From Mesotaenium endlicherianum (lineage: Eukaryota > Streptophyta > Zygnematophyceae > Zygnematales > Mesotaeniaceae): DNA of 32,142 nucleotides. The DNA is taken from contig WELA01004336.1 of the NCBI GenBank assembly GCA_009602735.1, forward strand, positions 377,212 through 409,353, given 5' to 3'. Below the pieces are notes generated by a model, which saw nothing but the letters and a program-made list of their open reading frames with translations, ran no database searches and was not told where the DNA came from. Below are positions 11,958 through 21,298 of the stretch, piece after piece (position 1 is the first letter of the stretch; each line of letters begins with the position of its first letter). A program made the translations under genes and the position numbers.

Positions 11958-12902
11958 CTTTCGGGACAGGCCAGTCAGCGACGCAAGCTATCTTGGCTGG
12001 CTCAGGGCGCACCTCTTTCGAACCCACTATATGTCCGAGGTACAAAAGTTCATCCTTTAGGAAGGAACATTTCTTTAGCTTAGCATACAGCTGTTGCTCA
12101 CGAAGGATTTGCAACACCAACTTGAGGTGCTTCTAATGCTCGTCCCTGGTCTTTGAATAGCCGAGGATATTGTCGAGGTAAACCTGGACAAATTTCCATA
12201 AGTATGGTCTAAACAAATCGTATATCGTACTTTGGAATGTCGCTGGTGTATTGGTAAGTCCAAAAACTTTGGACTTTGTATTGGAAGAGCCCAATAGGCG
12301 TACGAAATGCTGTTTTGGGGACATCCTCTGGTGTGATTCGAATATAATGATCGCCTTGGGCTAAATCAAGCAAGGAGAACACGCATGCCCCCTTGCAGCG
12401 AATGAAACAAATCATCAATGCGAGGCAACGAATAGCGGTTCTTAACCGTTGTATTGTTCAACGCATAATAATCAATGCACATTCTAAGCGTCCCATCTTT
12501 CTTCTGAACAAATAGGATGGGCACCCTAAATGGAAAAGAGCTTGGCTCAATCCATCCTTTCTCAAGCAAGTCGGTAATTTGGTCCTTCATTTCATTCATC
12601 TCCGACGGGCTTAGGCGATAAATTGGTTGCCAAGTCGGTTGAGAATCGGGAATGAGAGGGATTGTATGTCCAATGCCCCTATCGAGCGAAAGCCTGGCTG
12701 GTATTTCACTTGGAAACACTGACTTGTACTTTTGCAAAAGAGCAGAAAGTTCAGCTGTGAGTGTGTCGTCATGATCAGTAACGTCTAACATCGACTCTTC
12801 CGTAAAGAGCGTAGTGGAAGTTGCTGGGGAATCGGGTCTTAGTAATCCATAAAAAACATTTTGACTTTGCTTTGCCAAATGTCGAGCTTGCTTTATGGAC
12901 AA
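11958..12902 (-). pseudogene. Element 1 reverse transcriptase, broken
   Basis: Ty3/gypsy RT motifs appear in order: [56 protein letters not shown], then YLDNILGYS and LGHIVG. The catalytic pair is normally Asp-Asp; here the second is Asn (codon at 12169-12171, AAT), which should abolish polymerisation. Frameshifts near 12395 and 12300 and an in-frame TAG at about 12133-12135 also break the frame. A TAG at 12912-12914 separates it from the protease region in the same frame. Confidence 0.9.
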
Positions 12903-12911
12903 TAGAAGAGT

Positions 12912-13775
12912 CTATGAAGGACTTTCCAAGGCCATACCGGGCTTAAGGGACTGAAGAGTGATCTTCCTGGTCGCTTTGCGTACAATGCATGTCTTTTGAC
13001 CGAAGTCAAGCAATGCACTTGTTTGCGTAAGCCAATCATTACCCAAAATTGCGTCGATTCCATGTGGCAATTTAGTTACGTAGAATTGTACACGTCCATG
13101 AAAGGACTGCATGTTGAGCGATAATTTGATCGTTCCAAAAATACAAGCTAACGAGCCATCGCCGAGGTGAAGGGTCTCGTCCTTGAGTATTGGAAGCAAC
13201 TTCATCCCTTGTGCAGAACGTGCACTAATGAAGCTCACTGATGCGCTTGAATCAATGACTGTAAAGCATGATTTGCCTGAAACTTTAGTTTCAAGTGTCA
13301 TACTTAACCCCAAAGAAGCATTATGCATCACTAGCAATGTCCTCGCCTTGAGAGGAATGTGGGAAATATTGAGGTCCTTTACCAAAATCCCATCTTGCAT
13401 TGCCATCCGCGCGGGTAACCGAGTTATCGGGTGAGAATGCGCGCGTCGATGTATAAATGCAGCTATATAAATTGGTGCACGACATTGGTGCATTTTCTGT
13501 AAGCGAGATAAGTGTGCGTAACACTTGGCAAGGTTAGGATCATGCGGCTGAAAGTGCAAGAACATGGTATCATGGATGCACTCGAGTTCCAAGAACTCAG
13601 CAAAGCTCAACACTTGCATACGAATGTATTCGTTTCAAAGTATATTTATATCGGGTATGCCAGAGTGAACAAGAACCTTTGGTGCGTGCGCACAAACACC
13701 TAGAATTTCCTGCTCACCAAGTCGTGTTGTCAATAGCTCAGAAGGAGGCTTTGCTGCTATCTCCTGAGCTACTCT
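12912..13775 (-). pseudogene. Element 1 aspartic protease region
   Basis: This is the first part of pol, entered by -1 frameshifting at 13775-13781. The frame is open from there except for a TGA at 13635-13637 (CGA to TGA is one transition). The retropepsin motif reads VIDSSASVSFIS, with Asp codon 13251-13253. The canonical D-S/T-G triad is DSS, the Gly replaced by Ser through one G-to-A change. The second hallmark ILGNDWL is intact. The enzyme would process the Gag-Pol polyprotein; the altered active-site loop suggests loss of function. Confidence 0.85.
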
Positions 13776-13781
13776 TTTAAA
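13734..13781 (-). promoter_or_regulatory. Element 1 gag-pol -1 frameshift signal
   Basis: On the minus strand, T TTA AAA occurs in the gag reading frame at 13781-13775, matching the X XXY YYZ slippery rule. Three bases later TAGCTCAGGAG (13771-13761) can pair with CTTCTGAGCTA (13744-13734), an 11-bp stem with one G-U pair and a 16-nt loop. The gag stop TAG (13771-13769) is the first codon of the stem. A slip at the heptamer enters exactly the frame that carries the protease. Seen directly; function inferred. Confidence 0.75.
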
Positions 13782-15027
13782 GGTCCCTTGCTTTTTCCCT
13801 TGGGATCGTTTCTCAAATCCTTTCTAGTAGGACATGCCGAGATCGTATGCCCATGTTTCCCACAACCAAAACACAGTCCTTTTGCCATCATGCGATTGCG
13901 AGCTTCGGTGTTGTCTATCTTGCCTATCTTGGGAGGTGGACCATCGGATCTAGCACTATTACCCGCGCCATTGGGATAGTTCCTCTTTGGAGTGGCATTA
14001 CTAGAACTAGGAAACGACAATGGAGGACGTGATGGACGAGCTGCCTGACGTTTAGGCGTAGCGACCGACTCCTTCTGAGCTAAAGTCTCGGTATAACAAA
14101 TGAGATCGGCGATGGCTGTCCATTCCAAACCGGTGACTGGGTTTGCGTTGAGACGATTAGCGTATTCCGCCTAGAGCCCCAAGCGAAAGAGGTGAATTTG
14201 CATCCCAGTATCGACTGGAACATCCACTATGGGCGACTAAGATACAGAACTTATTGACATAGGTTTTGATAGTGCCTGTTTGCTTGAATTGAAGCAACTT
14301 ATCACGAGCTAGCTTTGATGAATTGTGACGCCCAAAGGAGTTGTGTAACTCAGTACTAAACTCCTCGAAAGTGATCGGCCCCCTCTCAGCCCCATGCCAT
14401 AACTGCGATGCGTCGCCCTTGAGAAAAGTGGAAGCCATCATGGCTTGGTCGGGTAGGGGCCACTTTAGCTAATGCAAAGAAGGTTTTGAGTTCTTTGAGA
14501 AAACGGCGTAGGTCAGAACCTGGACCGCCCTGAAACTTTTCAGGTAGTGAAGGCTTGTACGAAGGCGTTGGTGCTGCGGCTTGCCCAAGGATGGCGGGCG
14601 GGATTGGCAGGTTGGCGTTGTCGCCGGCGGTCCCTGATGGGCCCGGCATCCCTTGGGCAACCTGTAAGAAAGGACCAATGAAAGGGTGAGTGTCCATGGC
14701 ACCAACAAAGCGAGTGACAAGGTCGGCCAACTCAGTATGAGAGGCCTCAGCAAGATTAACACGGTCTTTTGTACGACCAATGACATCGGAGAAGGTGCTT
14801 AGAGCCATTGTCATGGTTTGACTGTCAGTTGTCAAGGCCGTGAAGCGTTGTAAACTTGTCTGCTGGAAAGTGCGCGGCGAAATTGGTTCGTTGGGCAGTC
14901 CTCCAGCATCGTCGGTGTTAACGACAGGAACGGTGAGAGCAGAAGCAGCGGCGGCAGCAGCAGCGGCAGTAGTAGCAGCGGCAGCAGCAGCAGCAGCAGC
15001 AGCCTCGGCACCATTTTCGCTCTCCAT
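13769..15027 (-). pseudogene. Element 1 gag, broken by frameshifts
   Basis: The likely start is the ATG at 15027, beginning MESENGAEA; the open frame upstream has no better start. A poly-alanine stretch encoded by GCN repeats follows (about 14945-15005). A retrotransposon-gag capsid segment comes next (FLKGDASQLWHGAE, then FEEFSTELHNSFG), and a CCHC zinc knuckle (CFGCGKHGHTISAC, near 13830-13875) ends the protein. Frameshifts near 14430-14440 and 14130-14160 break the frame. The stop lies at 13769-13771 inside the frameshift signal. Gag forms the particle that packages the element RNA. Confidence 0.88.
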
Positions 15028-15200
15028 ATGGAAGCCGAGATAGCGCCGGAAGAGAGAGAAAAAATTTCCCGTCGAAACACGATAAGCGACCATTGGGTCA
15101 GGGCAGGACTGGGATGGGTGACCTTCTCAATACAAAAAATTGCCCCAAAATATATTTTCCAACCACTAAACAAATAAATTCCCTTGGAGAAACCGAGATC

Positions 15201-15213
15201 GGCTCCGATACCA
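15201..15213 (-). promoter_or_regulatory. Element 1 primer binding site (initiator Met tRNA type)
   Basis: Minus-strand TGGTATCGGAGCC lies one base inside the 5' LTR. It matches the common plant initiator-Met primer site TGGTATCAGAGC except for one G in place of A. It primes minus-strand DNA synthesis. Confidence 0.9.
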
Positions 15214-15214
15214 A

Positions 15215-16136
15215 TGTAACGTTTCCGCTTTTTGAAAGGATCTTTCCTCAGGATTCAAGGAATATTTAAATGAAGTGGAAAGAAAATCTAAATACTTGTG
15301 CAAATCGACAAATCCTCGAGAAAGCGAAAATGAAAACTAACGTAGAATGTGTGCTTGTGAGAGTTGCAATCACAATGACTCTGCAGGTATTTATACCTGC
15401 ACGACGTGAGGCACTGGAGTGCTTCGAGTCACCACCTAGGGCACTGGTTCATGTCAACGAAAACAAGCGAAGGGGTATGATCCATTTCGGCTGAATGCTC
15501 GAAACGCGCCGTTTGGCCGTTTGGAGACTTTTCGACGGTTTCCGATAAAATCGTTTCGCGCCAAACGGGCGTCTTCGCGTTCTCGCAACTTTCCGAAAAG
15601 TCGCGACTGTTCGCGGAGTCACGTAAGGATGCTTTTGGTCATGGCTCGGTAGTTATAAAAACTACTTTGCCAATCGCTTAGGTGTGAACGTTTCAAACGA
15701 CAGGTCGCGGGTTCGTATCCGCTTGGATGCAAAGTCGCTTTGCATATTATGTGTCGTTTGACTTTTACGACTCTTTGTTCGTATTAACGACTGGTCGTAA
15801 ACCCGAAATATGTGAGTGTGCATTATCCAAAATATTGACAATCAAAATAACTTAATCAAAAAATAATTGATTAAGTTATCATCTCATAATTAATCAAAGT
15901 AACTTCATGAATAATCATGTCGTACTTTTGCGAAGTAGTCGAATTACGTTACAACGCTTTTTGCAATAGTATCTCGGTCGTTTTGCCAATTGACCGGGAA
16001 TTAATCGGCACACGCGCGTGGCAAATAATTTAATGTGATGCAATCATTTATCAAATAATGTATGATAAATAGTATAACATATTTTAGGTAATTGGGAAAG
16101 CGTCCCAAATACGCCTAAAAAGCTCAAATCGTTACA
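15215..16136 (-). repeat. Element 1 LTR (5' LTR of the minus-strand element)
   Basis: This 922-bp LTR runs from TGTAACG to CGTTACA on the plus strand and is homologous to 8643-9561 along its full length. The B-box word is mutated here (GGTTCGTATCC, 15710-15720). The 22-bp palindrome of the other LTR is degenerate here, while an ATGCAAAG/CTTTGCAT inverted repeat (15727-15745) is perfect. Confidence 0.95.
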
Positions 16137-16141
16137 CAATG
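16137..16141. repeat. Element 1 target-site duplication, right copy (CAATG)
   Basis: CAATG follows the right LTR directly and matches 8638-8642. The satellite sequence GTTCCATGTC resumes immediately. Confidence 0.95.
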
Positions 16142-17440
16142 GTTCCATGTCCTTGTAATAATAAGGCTGAGTATGTACAGCCATTATATCACTCATCCCT
16201 CAAAAGGGCAACCCTCCATAGCTTGGTTATTGCAAGTTGCGCATCGTCTCGTCAAACTCGCCTCTAGCTCGCCCTATAATAGAAAACTTGTAGCACTTTT
16301 TTGAGCATTCTTGCAATGTAATTGGAGAGGAGCCCATTGGTCTCATGTCTTGCATAAGTAATGGGGAGTGTCTACAGCCTTTACATCACCAAATCCCCAA
16401 AAGGCCAATGCTCCATAGCTAAGACAACGGAAGTTGCGTTTATCTCATGACTCGCCCCTCGCTCCCCCTCTAATGGATAACTTGTAGCACTCTTTTTAGT
16501 ATTATTGCCATGTAATTGGAGAGGGGCCCAATGGTTCCATGTCTTCATATAAGTAATGGGGATTGTGTATTCCCATTACATCACTAATTCCTCAAATGGC
16601 CAACCCTCCATAGCTAGGAAAGCGCAAGTTGTGTCCATCTCTCGACTCGCCCCTCGCTCCCCCTCTAATGAATATCTTGTAGTACTCTGTTGAGTATTCT
16701 TGCCAAAGTTTTGTAGAAGGATGGATAGATTCAATGACTTCATATTAGTCAAGGGGAATATGTGCTCCCATTACAACCAACATCCATTAAAATTGCAACC
16801 CTCCATTGCCAGGATTGCGCCACTTGCGCGCTGTCTCGTCGACGCACTCCTAAGTCAACCTCCTATGTAAAGTATCAATGTTTGCACTATCCTTGTCACA
16901 GGTTTGAAATGGTGGTGAGTGATTCCATGTCTTTATACTAGTAATGGGGAGTATGTGCACCCATTACAACGATCATTAATTAGAACTACAATCCTCCATA
17001 GCTACGAGAGCACCAATTGCGCGATGTCTCGTCGACTCGCCCCTAACTCCCCTGTAATCCATGTAACAGACCACTCTTTTCACTATCCTTGCCAAAGGTT
17101 TTGAGATGGGGTTATTAATTCCATGTATTCATATTATTGATGGTGACTATGTGCTCCCATTACACCCATCATCCATTGAAATTGCAACCTTTTATTGCCA
17201 GGATTGCGCCACTTGCGCACCGTCTTTTCGACGCACCCTTAAGTCCTTCTCCTTTGTAAAGTATCAATGTTTGCACTATCCTTGTCAAAGGCTGGTAATG
17301 GTGGTGAGTCATTCCATATCTTCATACTGATACTGGTGAGTATGTGCATTCATTACAACAATCATGCATTAAAACTACAACCCTCTTTAGCTACGAGAGC
17401 GCCAATTCCACGATGTCTCGTCGACTCGCCCCTAATTTCC
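16137..17440. repeat. Tandem satellite, right segment (about 7 units)
   Basis: Units start near 16142, 16347, 16537, 16732, 16922, 17120 and 17312, giving periods of 190-205 bp. The last four units alternate between two subtypes. One contains CATAGCTACGAGAGC. The other contains TTGCCAGGATTGCGCCACTTGCGC and a shared TAAAGTATCAATGTTTGCAC segment. This makes a higher-order dimer of about 390 bp. The array decays into unrelated sequence at about 17440. Confidence 0.88.
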
Positions 17441-18907
17441 TTGTCGGTCGGACGCGTCTAATCTGTACAAGCAACACACAAGTGGGCAAGCAAGACTTGC
17501 AATGGCAAAAGAAAAAATGCATGCGGCCTTATGGCAAAAAAGAAGGTCAGCTGTCAAATGTTTTAACTAAAGAGTGTGTACTCTCCAGAGTGAGCACCTC
17601 AAGACTGTAATCGGGTAGGAAAACAATTAATGAAGTCTGGCCCAAAATATCACTGGAAGCACATCATGGAGGGTTAAGCTGTGACTTTGCTCACCACTTC
17701 TGAAGTTCTTCTAGTGACTGGAAGCCAGAAGGGCTTGCTCTTCACAAGAGAAAAGACTCAGTGGTCCTGAAAACACAAGAGATAAAAGTGTAAGCTTTAC
17801 TGATAACTCTGTGACTTACAGCTGGCATACTTGACTTCTAAAAAGATGTCCTGCTAAGGGCATCTTTTGCTATATACTCCCTGCAATATCGGTGCTGAAG
17901 GCGGCGGATTCAATGCACACAGTCATACTAGGAGGCTCTCCTAGGTCCACGAAAGTGGAGGCAAGGCACGTACTAGCTCTCCTATTGGTTAAACCCAACA
18001 CACACCAATCAAATATAGTGCAAGTTAGCGGATGCATGGCTCTCATTGGCGGAGCTTACCTCGACCAATGCTACCTAGATAATGCCTCAAAAGTAGATCT
18101 AAAACGTGAGGAAGCTTCCTCTAGGAATGAGTGATGCAGTCACCAAGTTATAGCTCAAATGGTGCTCATATACTATGCTTATGCATGCTAAGTGTACTTT
18201 ATCAAGCTCGCGGATTTGTGTGCTAATGGCTAGAGGTCCTTGGAGTCGCGAAGAGCCAACAATGTGACCTTTGGGCACATTGGGTTACAAAGTGGCCTTT
18301 GGTGAAATCCGCTAGGGGCCGGTAGGTGGCGCGGACTAGATCGCAAATATCTCGCTCAACACTTCACCAAATGGCGTGCAACCGATGCGGCTCGGAAGGT
18401 GACGCGACGCTCTACATTTTAGCGATTTGGAATGCTAGCAAAGGTCAACATATGAATGCGTGAAGCAAGGTCAAAGTTGGCCTTCCTAGGTCAATGGTCG
18501 ACGCACGTGTGTCTCGGCAGGGGCGACGGTGACCTAATGAGTCATGACATGTATTTCATGGTTAGTAATGTGTAATATAAGTCAATGTGCTTACAACATT
18601 GTCATTTCAGTATGCAATTTTTTGGACACAATTCTAGTAAAAATTGTTTTTGCTTTGTAGGTTTAACCCTGTATGCATTCACCGGTATGTGTTACATCTG
18701 ACATGAATGCATATGGGTAATTAGATACTTGAGTGTAAGCATATGTTGTGCAATAACATAAGTAGGTCATACAAAGATGTGTATAAATACGTGCCCGCTG
18801 ACAAGCCGGGCACGCGCTTATGGAAGATTGAACCTCTACTACGCACTGAAATTGGTTTGGCCAAGAATAAAAATTAATTGCAAAAAACGCCCCAGGAACT
18901 CAATCTA
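17441..18907. other. Unassigned spacer with LTR-like promoter/poly(A) signals
   Basis: No gene is visible. The stretch has two short palindromes: CTAGGAG/CTCCTAG around 17928-17944, and GAGGAAGCTTCCTC near 18107-18120. Near its right end GTGTATAAATACG (about 18779-18791) resembles a TATA box. AAGAATAAAAATT follows about 85 bp later and resembles a poly(A) signal. That order is typical of a plus-strand LTR, but I could not find matching ends or a target duplication, so I do not call one. Confidence 0.4.
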
Positions 18908-19149
18908 TGTCGTGCCTAACAGTGTCGGTCCCTCGGCACGTGCGTAGCCATGGTCAATCGACCTTTGCACGTGTGTCGGTGACAAGTCTTACCAGGGTTA
19001 ACCCATCCCTGGGTTCCTGAACTTGCACCATGCAGCCTTGACCAACACTCAGGGTGACGTTCTCTGTCACCCGGCTCTCACCATCTGCTTATCCTAAGAC
19101 TTTAGCAGAAAATTTAAAAAATACTTGCCTGGCCTTAATTCCTCTTACA
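18908..19149 (-). repeat. 242-bp repeat matching the element 3 LTR (possible solo LTR)
   Basis: The sequence runs from TGTCGTGCC to CTCTTACA on the plus strand. It is nearly identical to the interrupted copy at 20364-20492 plus 29322-29433. Both copies end at the same two points with TG...CA-type termini, as expected of an LTR. The flanking pentamers (ATCTA and AAGGA) do not match, so it is not a clean solo LTR with a preserved duplication. It may be one end of another damaged copy. Confidence 0.75.
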
Positions 19150-20363
19150 AAGGACGGAAGTCTCTTACTTCCACATAGGGTTTATGCCTTAAGGTTCTTG
19201 GATTCACAGGTGAGCAAATTGTAGTTTGCAGAAATCACACTCTAAGCAGCTTGACATGCAACGTCAGATTCAGAGAAAATCGCCCTTCAGGCTTTTGCTT
19301 AACTTCCACAAGCCAGCTTACAAAACTCTGAAACTACGTCTATGCTGGCCTGGGTCAAGCTCTTCACTTAACACCGCGCCTTAACAGCTCTTCACTGCCA
19401 GGCTGGGCTCACTCAGTTCTTCACTGAGAGCTTTATCTGTCAATACTACTCTCTCTCTTCGAGATGCGAATGCGACTTCTGAGAACTTGGAAATCAACAC
19501 ACAATTCACCATTTTAAGGCTGCTTCACACACACTCGTGGCGTTCGGCTGGCTCTGTGCTAATCTCCTAGCAGATTCTATTCTGCAGTTTTCCTTCTTCA
19601 ACCGTGAGGTTCCCTCTTGGGAACTCCTACAATCCTAACTTATCTATGATACACAGAAGAATCTTCGGTGTCGTTAGAAGCGTGGGGCTTTGGCCCTCCA
19701 GTGGCCTTGGGAACTCCTTCTTCTTCTTCGCGCCCTTCTGCTTCTTGGCAAAGGTGCGTGAGAGTGAATGACATGTCTCAGGCAAGATTCGTGCCTTTCG
19801 CAGGCACCACACAGCATCATCTTTTGAGAATGCCGTGCTTAGTCACACAACTTAGCTGCATGTTGCCTCTGCCTAGCCATGCTCAACTCAAACTCGTAGT
19901 CGCTCAGCATGCATGCACACCTTGTGACTGTCGTGCGTGGCTGCTTAGCTTCTCAGGTGGCAGTCACGCCTAATTGGCTCATGGCTATGATTTCCTGAGC
20001 GGCGTGCAAGCAAATGCCACTTGCTCAAGTTTTCCCAACCGGGCGGCCGTAACCTATCTTGGCATTGCAGCCATGACCTGGCTTAATCTGCTAGTCACAC
20101 AGTACCTGACCTGGTACTTGCTGGGCGGCTCATTGCTGATCCCCAGCTCCTAGCCTTGCGGCTGTCTTGTCAAAACCTCCCCCATCCTTGGGTGTGGGTC
20201 ACACTGACATTGACCCCTTGCTAGTGGTCTTGACGCCGCCATAATCGCTGACTGCGATGTAATCAGTCAAGTGGTCGGTGAGTCAACGTTGACTTTCAGC
20301 ACTAGGTGGCCGTAGCTTGCGCTGCGCGTGCGACACCGTCAAACGGATAATAGTCGCGACAGC
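19150..20363. other. Unassigned sequence between the two element 3 LTR copies
   Basis: This is 1.2 kb without a credible gene; open frames are at most about 100 codons. Near 20170-20192 TTGTCA is followed by AAACCTCCCCCATCC. Read on the minus strand this is a purine tract running into TGACAAG, which could be an old PPT/LTR junction of another element. No partner repeat is present in the window. Confidence 0.4.
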
Positions 20364-20492
20364 TGTCGTGCCTAACAGTGTCGGTCCCTCGGCACGTGCG
20401 TAGCCATGGTCGATTGACCTTTGCACGTGTGTCGGTGACAAGCCTTACCAGGGTTAACCCATCCCTGGGTTCCTGAACTTGCACCATGCAGC
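20364..20492 (-). repeat. Element 3 3' LTR, distal part
   Basis: These 129 bp begin TGTCGTGCC and match the first half of 18908-19149. The LTR continues at 29322 after the 8.8-kb insertion of element 2. Confidence 0.85.
20488..20492. repeat. Element 2 target-site duplication, left copy (GCAGC)
   Basis: GCAGC directly precedes the left LTR of element 2 and recurs at 29317-29321 directly after the right LTR. The intact copy at 18908-19149 shows the uninterrupted sequence CCATGCAGCCTTGACC, which proves the insertion point. Confidence 0.96.
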
Positions 20493-21213
20493 TGAAATGA
20501 ATCGACTTACCAAATAGGCGATTAACAATTAATGAAGATCTTTACATCAGCAAGTAATCTTTATGGTATTTTCCGTTAACTGTTTTAACGGCAAAGGACA
20601 ACACACTAGCAGTGAATAATACTCGTCAGTCAAATGAGAGTAAACTCGCATCAGTAATGCAAATCAGTAAACTCATACATAAGCAAGGTTAGAAGACAGT
20701 GCGTATTAATGGCTTCTCGCCTTGGATTCAGATCTCTCTCAGTAAGCTGTACAGGAGAGTTGGCCTCGTTTCCAAATGCCGAACTCGAGAGCAATGCCTA
20801 GCGTATGTACATGGAATCAGTTTACTGTTCAATGGTCAGTGCGATGGCACCGCCTACCCGGGAGTTAACCACGTTGGTAGGACCTCGATTAACCAAATCC
20901 ACCGCCATCTCCCATCATCCCGAATCGCCATCCATCATAGGGATGTCATCTGGCCATTCATCTAGCATACCACACTTAGATGCATATCGAGGCAGTTCGC
21001 TGCTACCGAGTACGGAAGTCAGCTGGCTGTCAAAGAATGTGTCAGCAAGCTGACTTAAGGTGGCCTCAGCCTGCTACTTCCGGCTAAGTCATTAAACTGA
21101 TATTAAGTATAGAGTCCAGCAGACTGATTGTTAACTAGAGTTCAGCAAGCTGAACTTATTTAACTATATTATGTGAATGAATATTACATCAACCAGTATA
21201 CTGATTCATTACA
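20493..21213 (-). repeat. Element 2 LTR (3' LTR of the minus-strand element)
   Basis: A 721-bp LTR, TGAAATG to ATTACA on the plus strand, homologous to 28596-29316. A plus-strand open frame near 20699-20965 recurs in the other LTR, as any LTR sequence would; I do not regard it as a gene. The adjoining purine tract (minus-strand TTGAAGGAAC, 21214-21223) is a weak polypurine tract. Confidence 0.96.
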
Positions 21214-21298
21214 GTTCCTTCAACTTATCATGTTGATGCCTCGACAACACTAACACTAATAACAGCGTGCTGTCCCTCTTATCCCCAGCCTGCTGCCC

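Larger units (their letters stand above)
8643..16136 (-). mobile_element. Element 1: Ty3/gypsy chromovirus, complete but decayed
   Basis: This is a 7,494-bp LTR retrotransposon on the minus strand. It has TG...CA LTRs of about 920 bp, a 5-bp target duplication, an initiator-Met-type primer site and a polypurine tract. The internal order is gag, protease, RT, RNase H, integrase, chromodomain, which defines Ty3/gypsy and specifically the chromovirus type. The reading frames are broken by several frameshifts and at least nine nonsense codons, and catalytic residues of protease and RT are replaced, so this copy cannot be autonomous. The two LTRs differ by about 7% by eye over the first 480 bp, making it older than element 2 if rates are equal. 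Confidence 0.95.

Noticed and set aside
14945..15005. Antisense poly-Ala and poly-Leu ORFs around the gag alanine tract
   Set aside because: These are shadows of the GCN repeat in the element 1 gag.
16137..17440. CRISPR-like array of regularly spaced repeats
   Set aside because: The whole ~195-bp unit is repeated and diverged; there are no short identical repeats separated by unique spacers. It is a eukaryotic satellite.
20165..20195. Third LTR/PPT junction (purine tract before TGACAAG on the minus strand)
   Set aside because: No second LTR, primer site or target duplication could be found; kept only as a note in the spacer entry.
20699..21053. Plus-strand ORF repeated at 28802-29156
   Set aside because: It lies in the two LTRs of element 2, so its repetition is explained by LTR duplication. 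It has no family motif and is antisense to the element.
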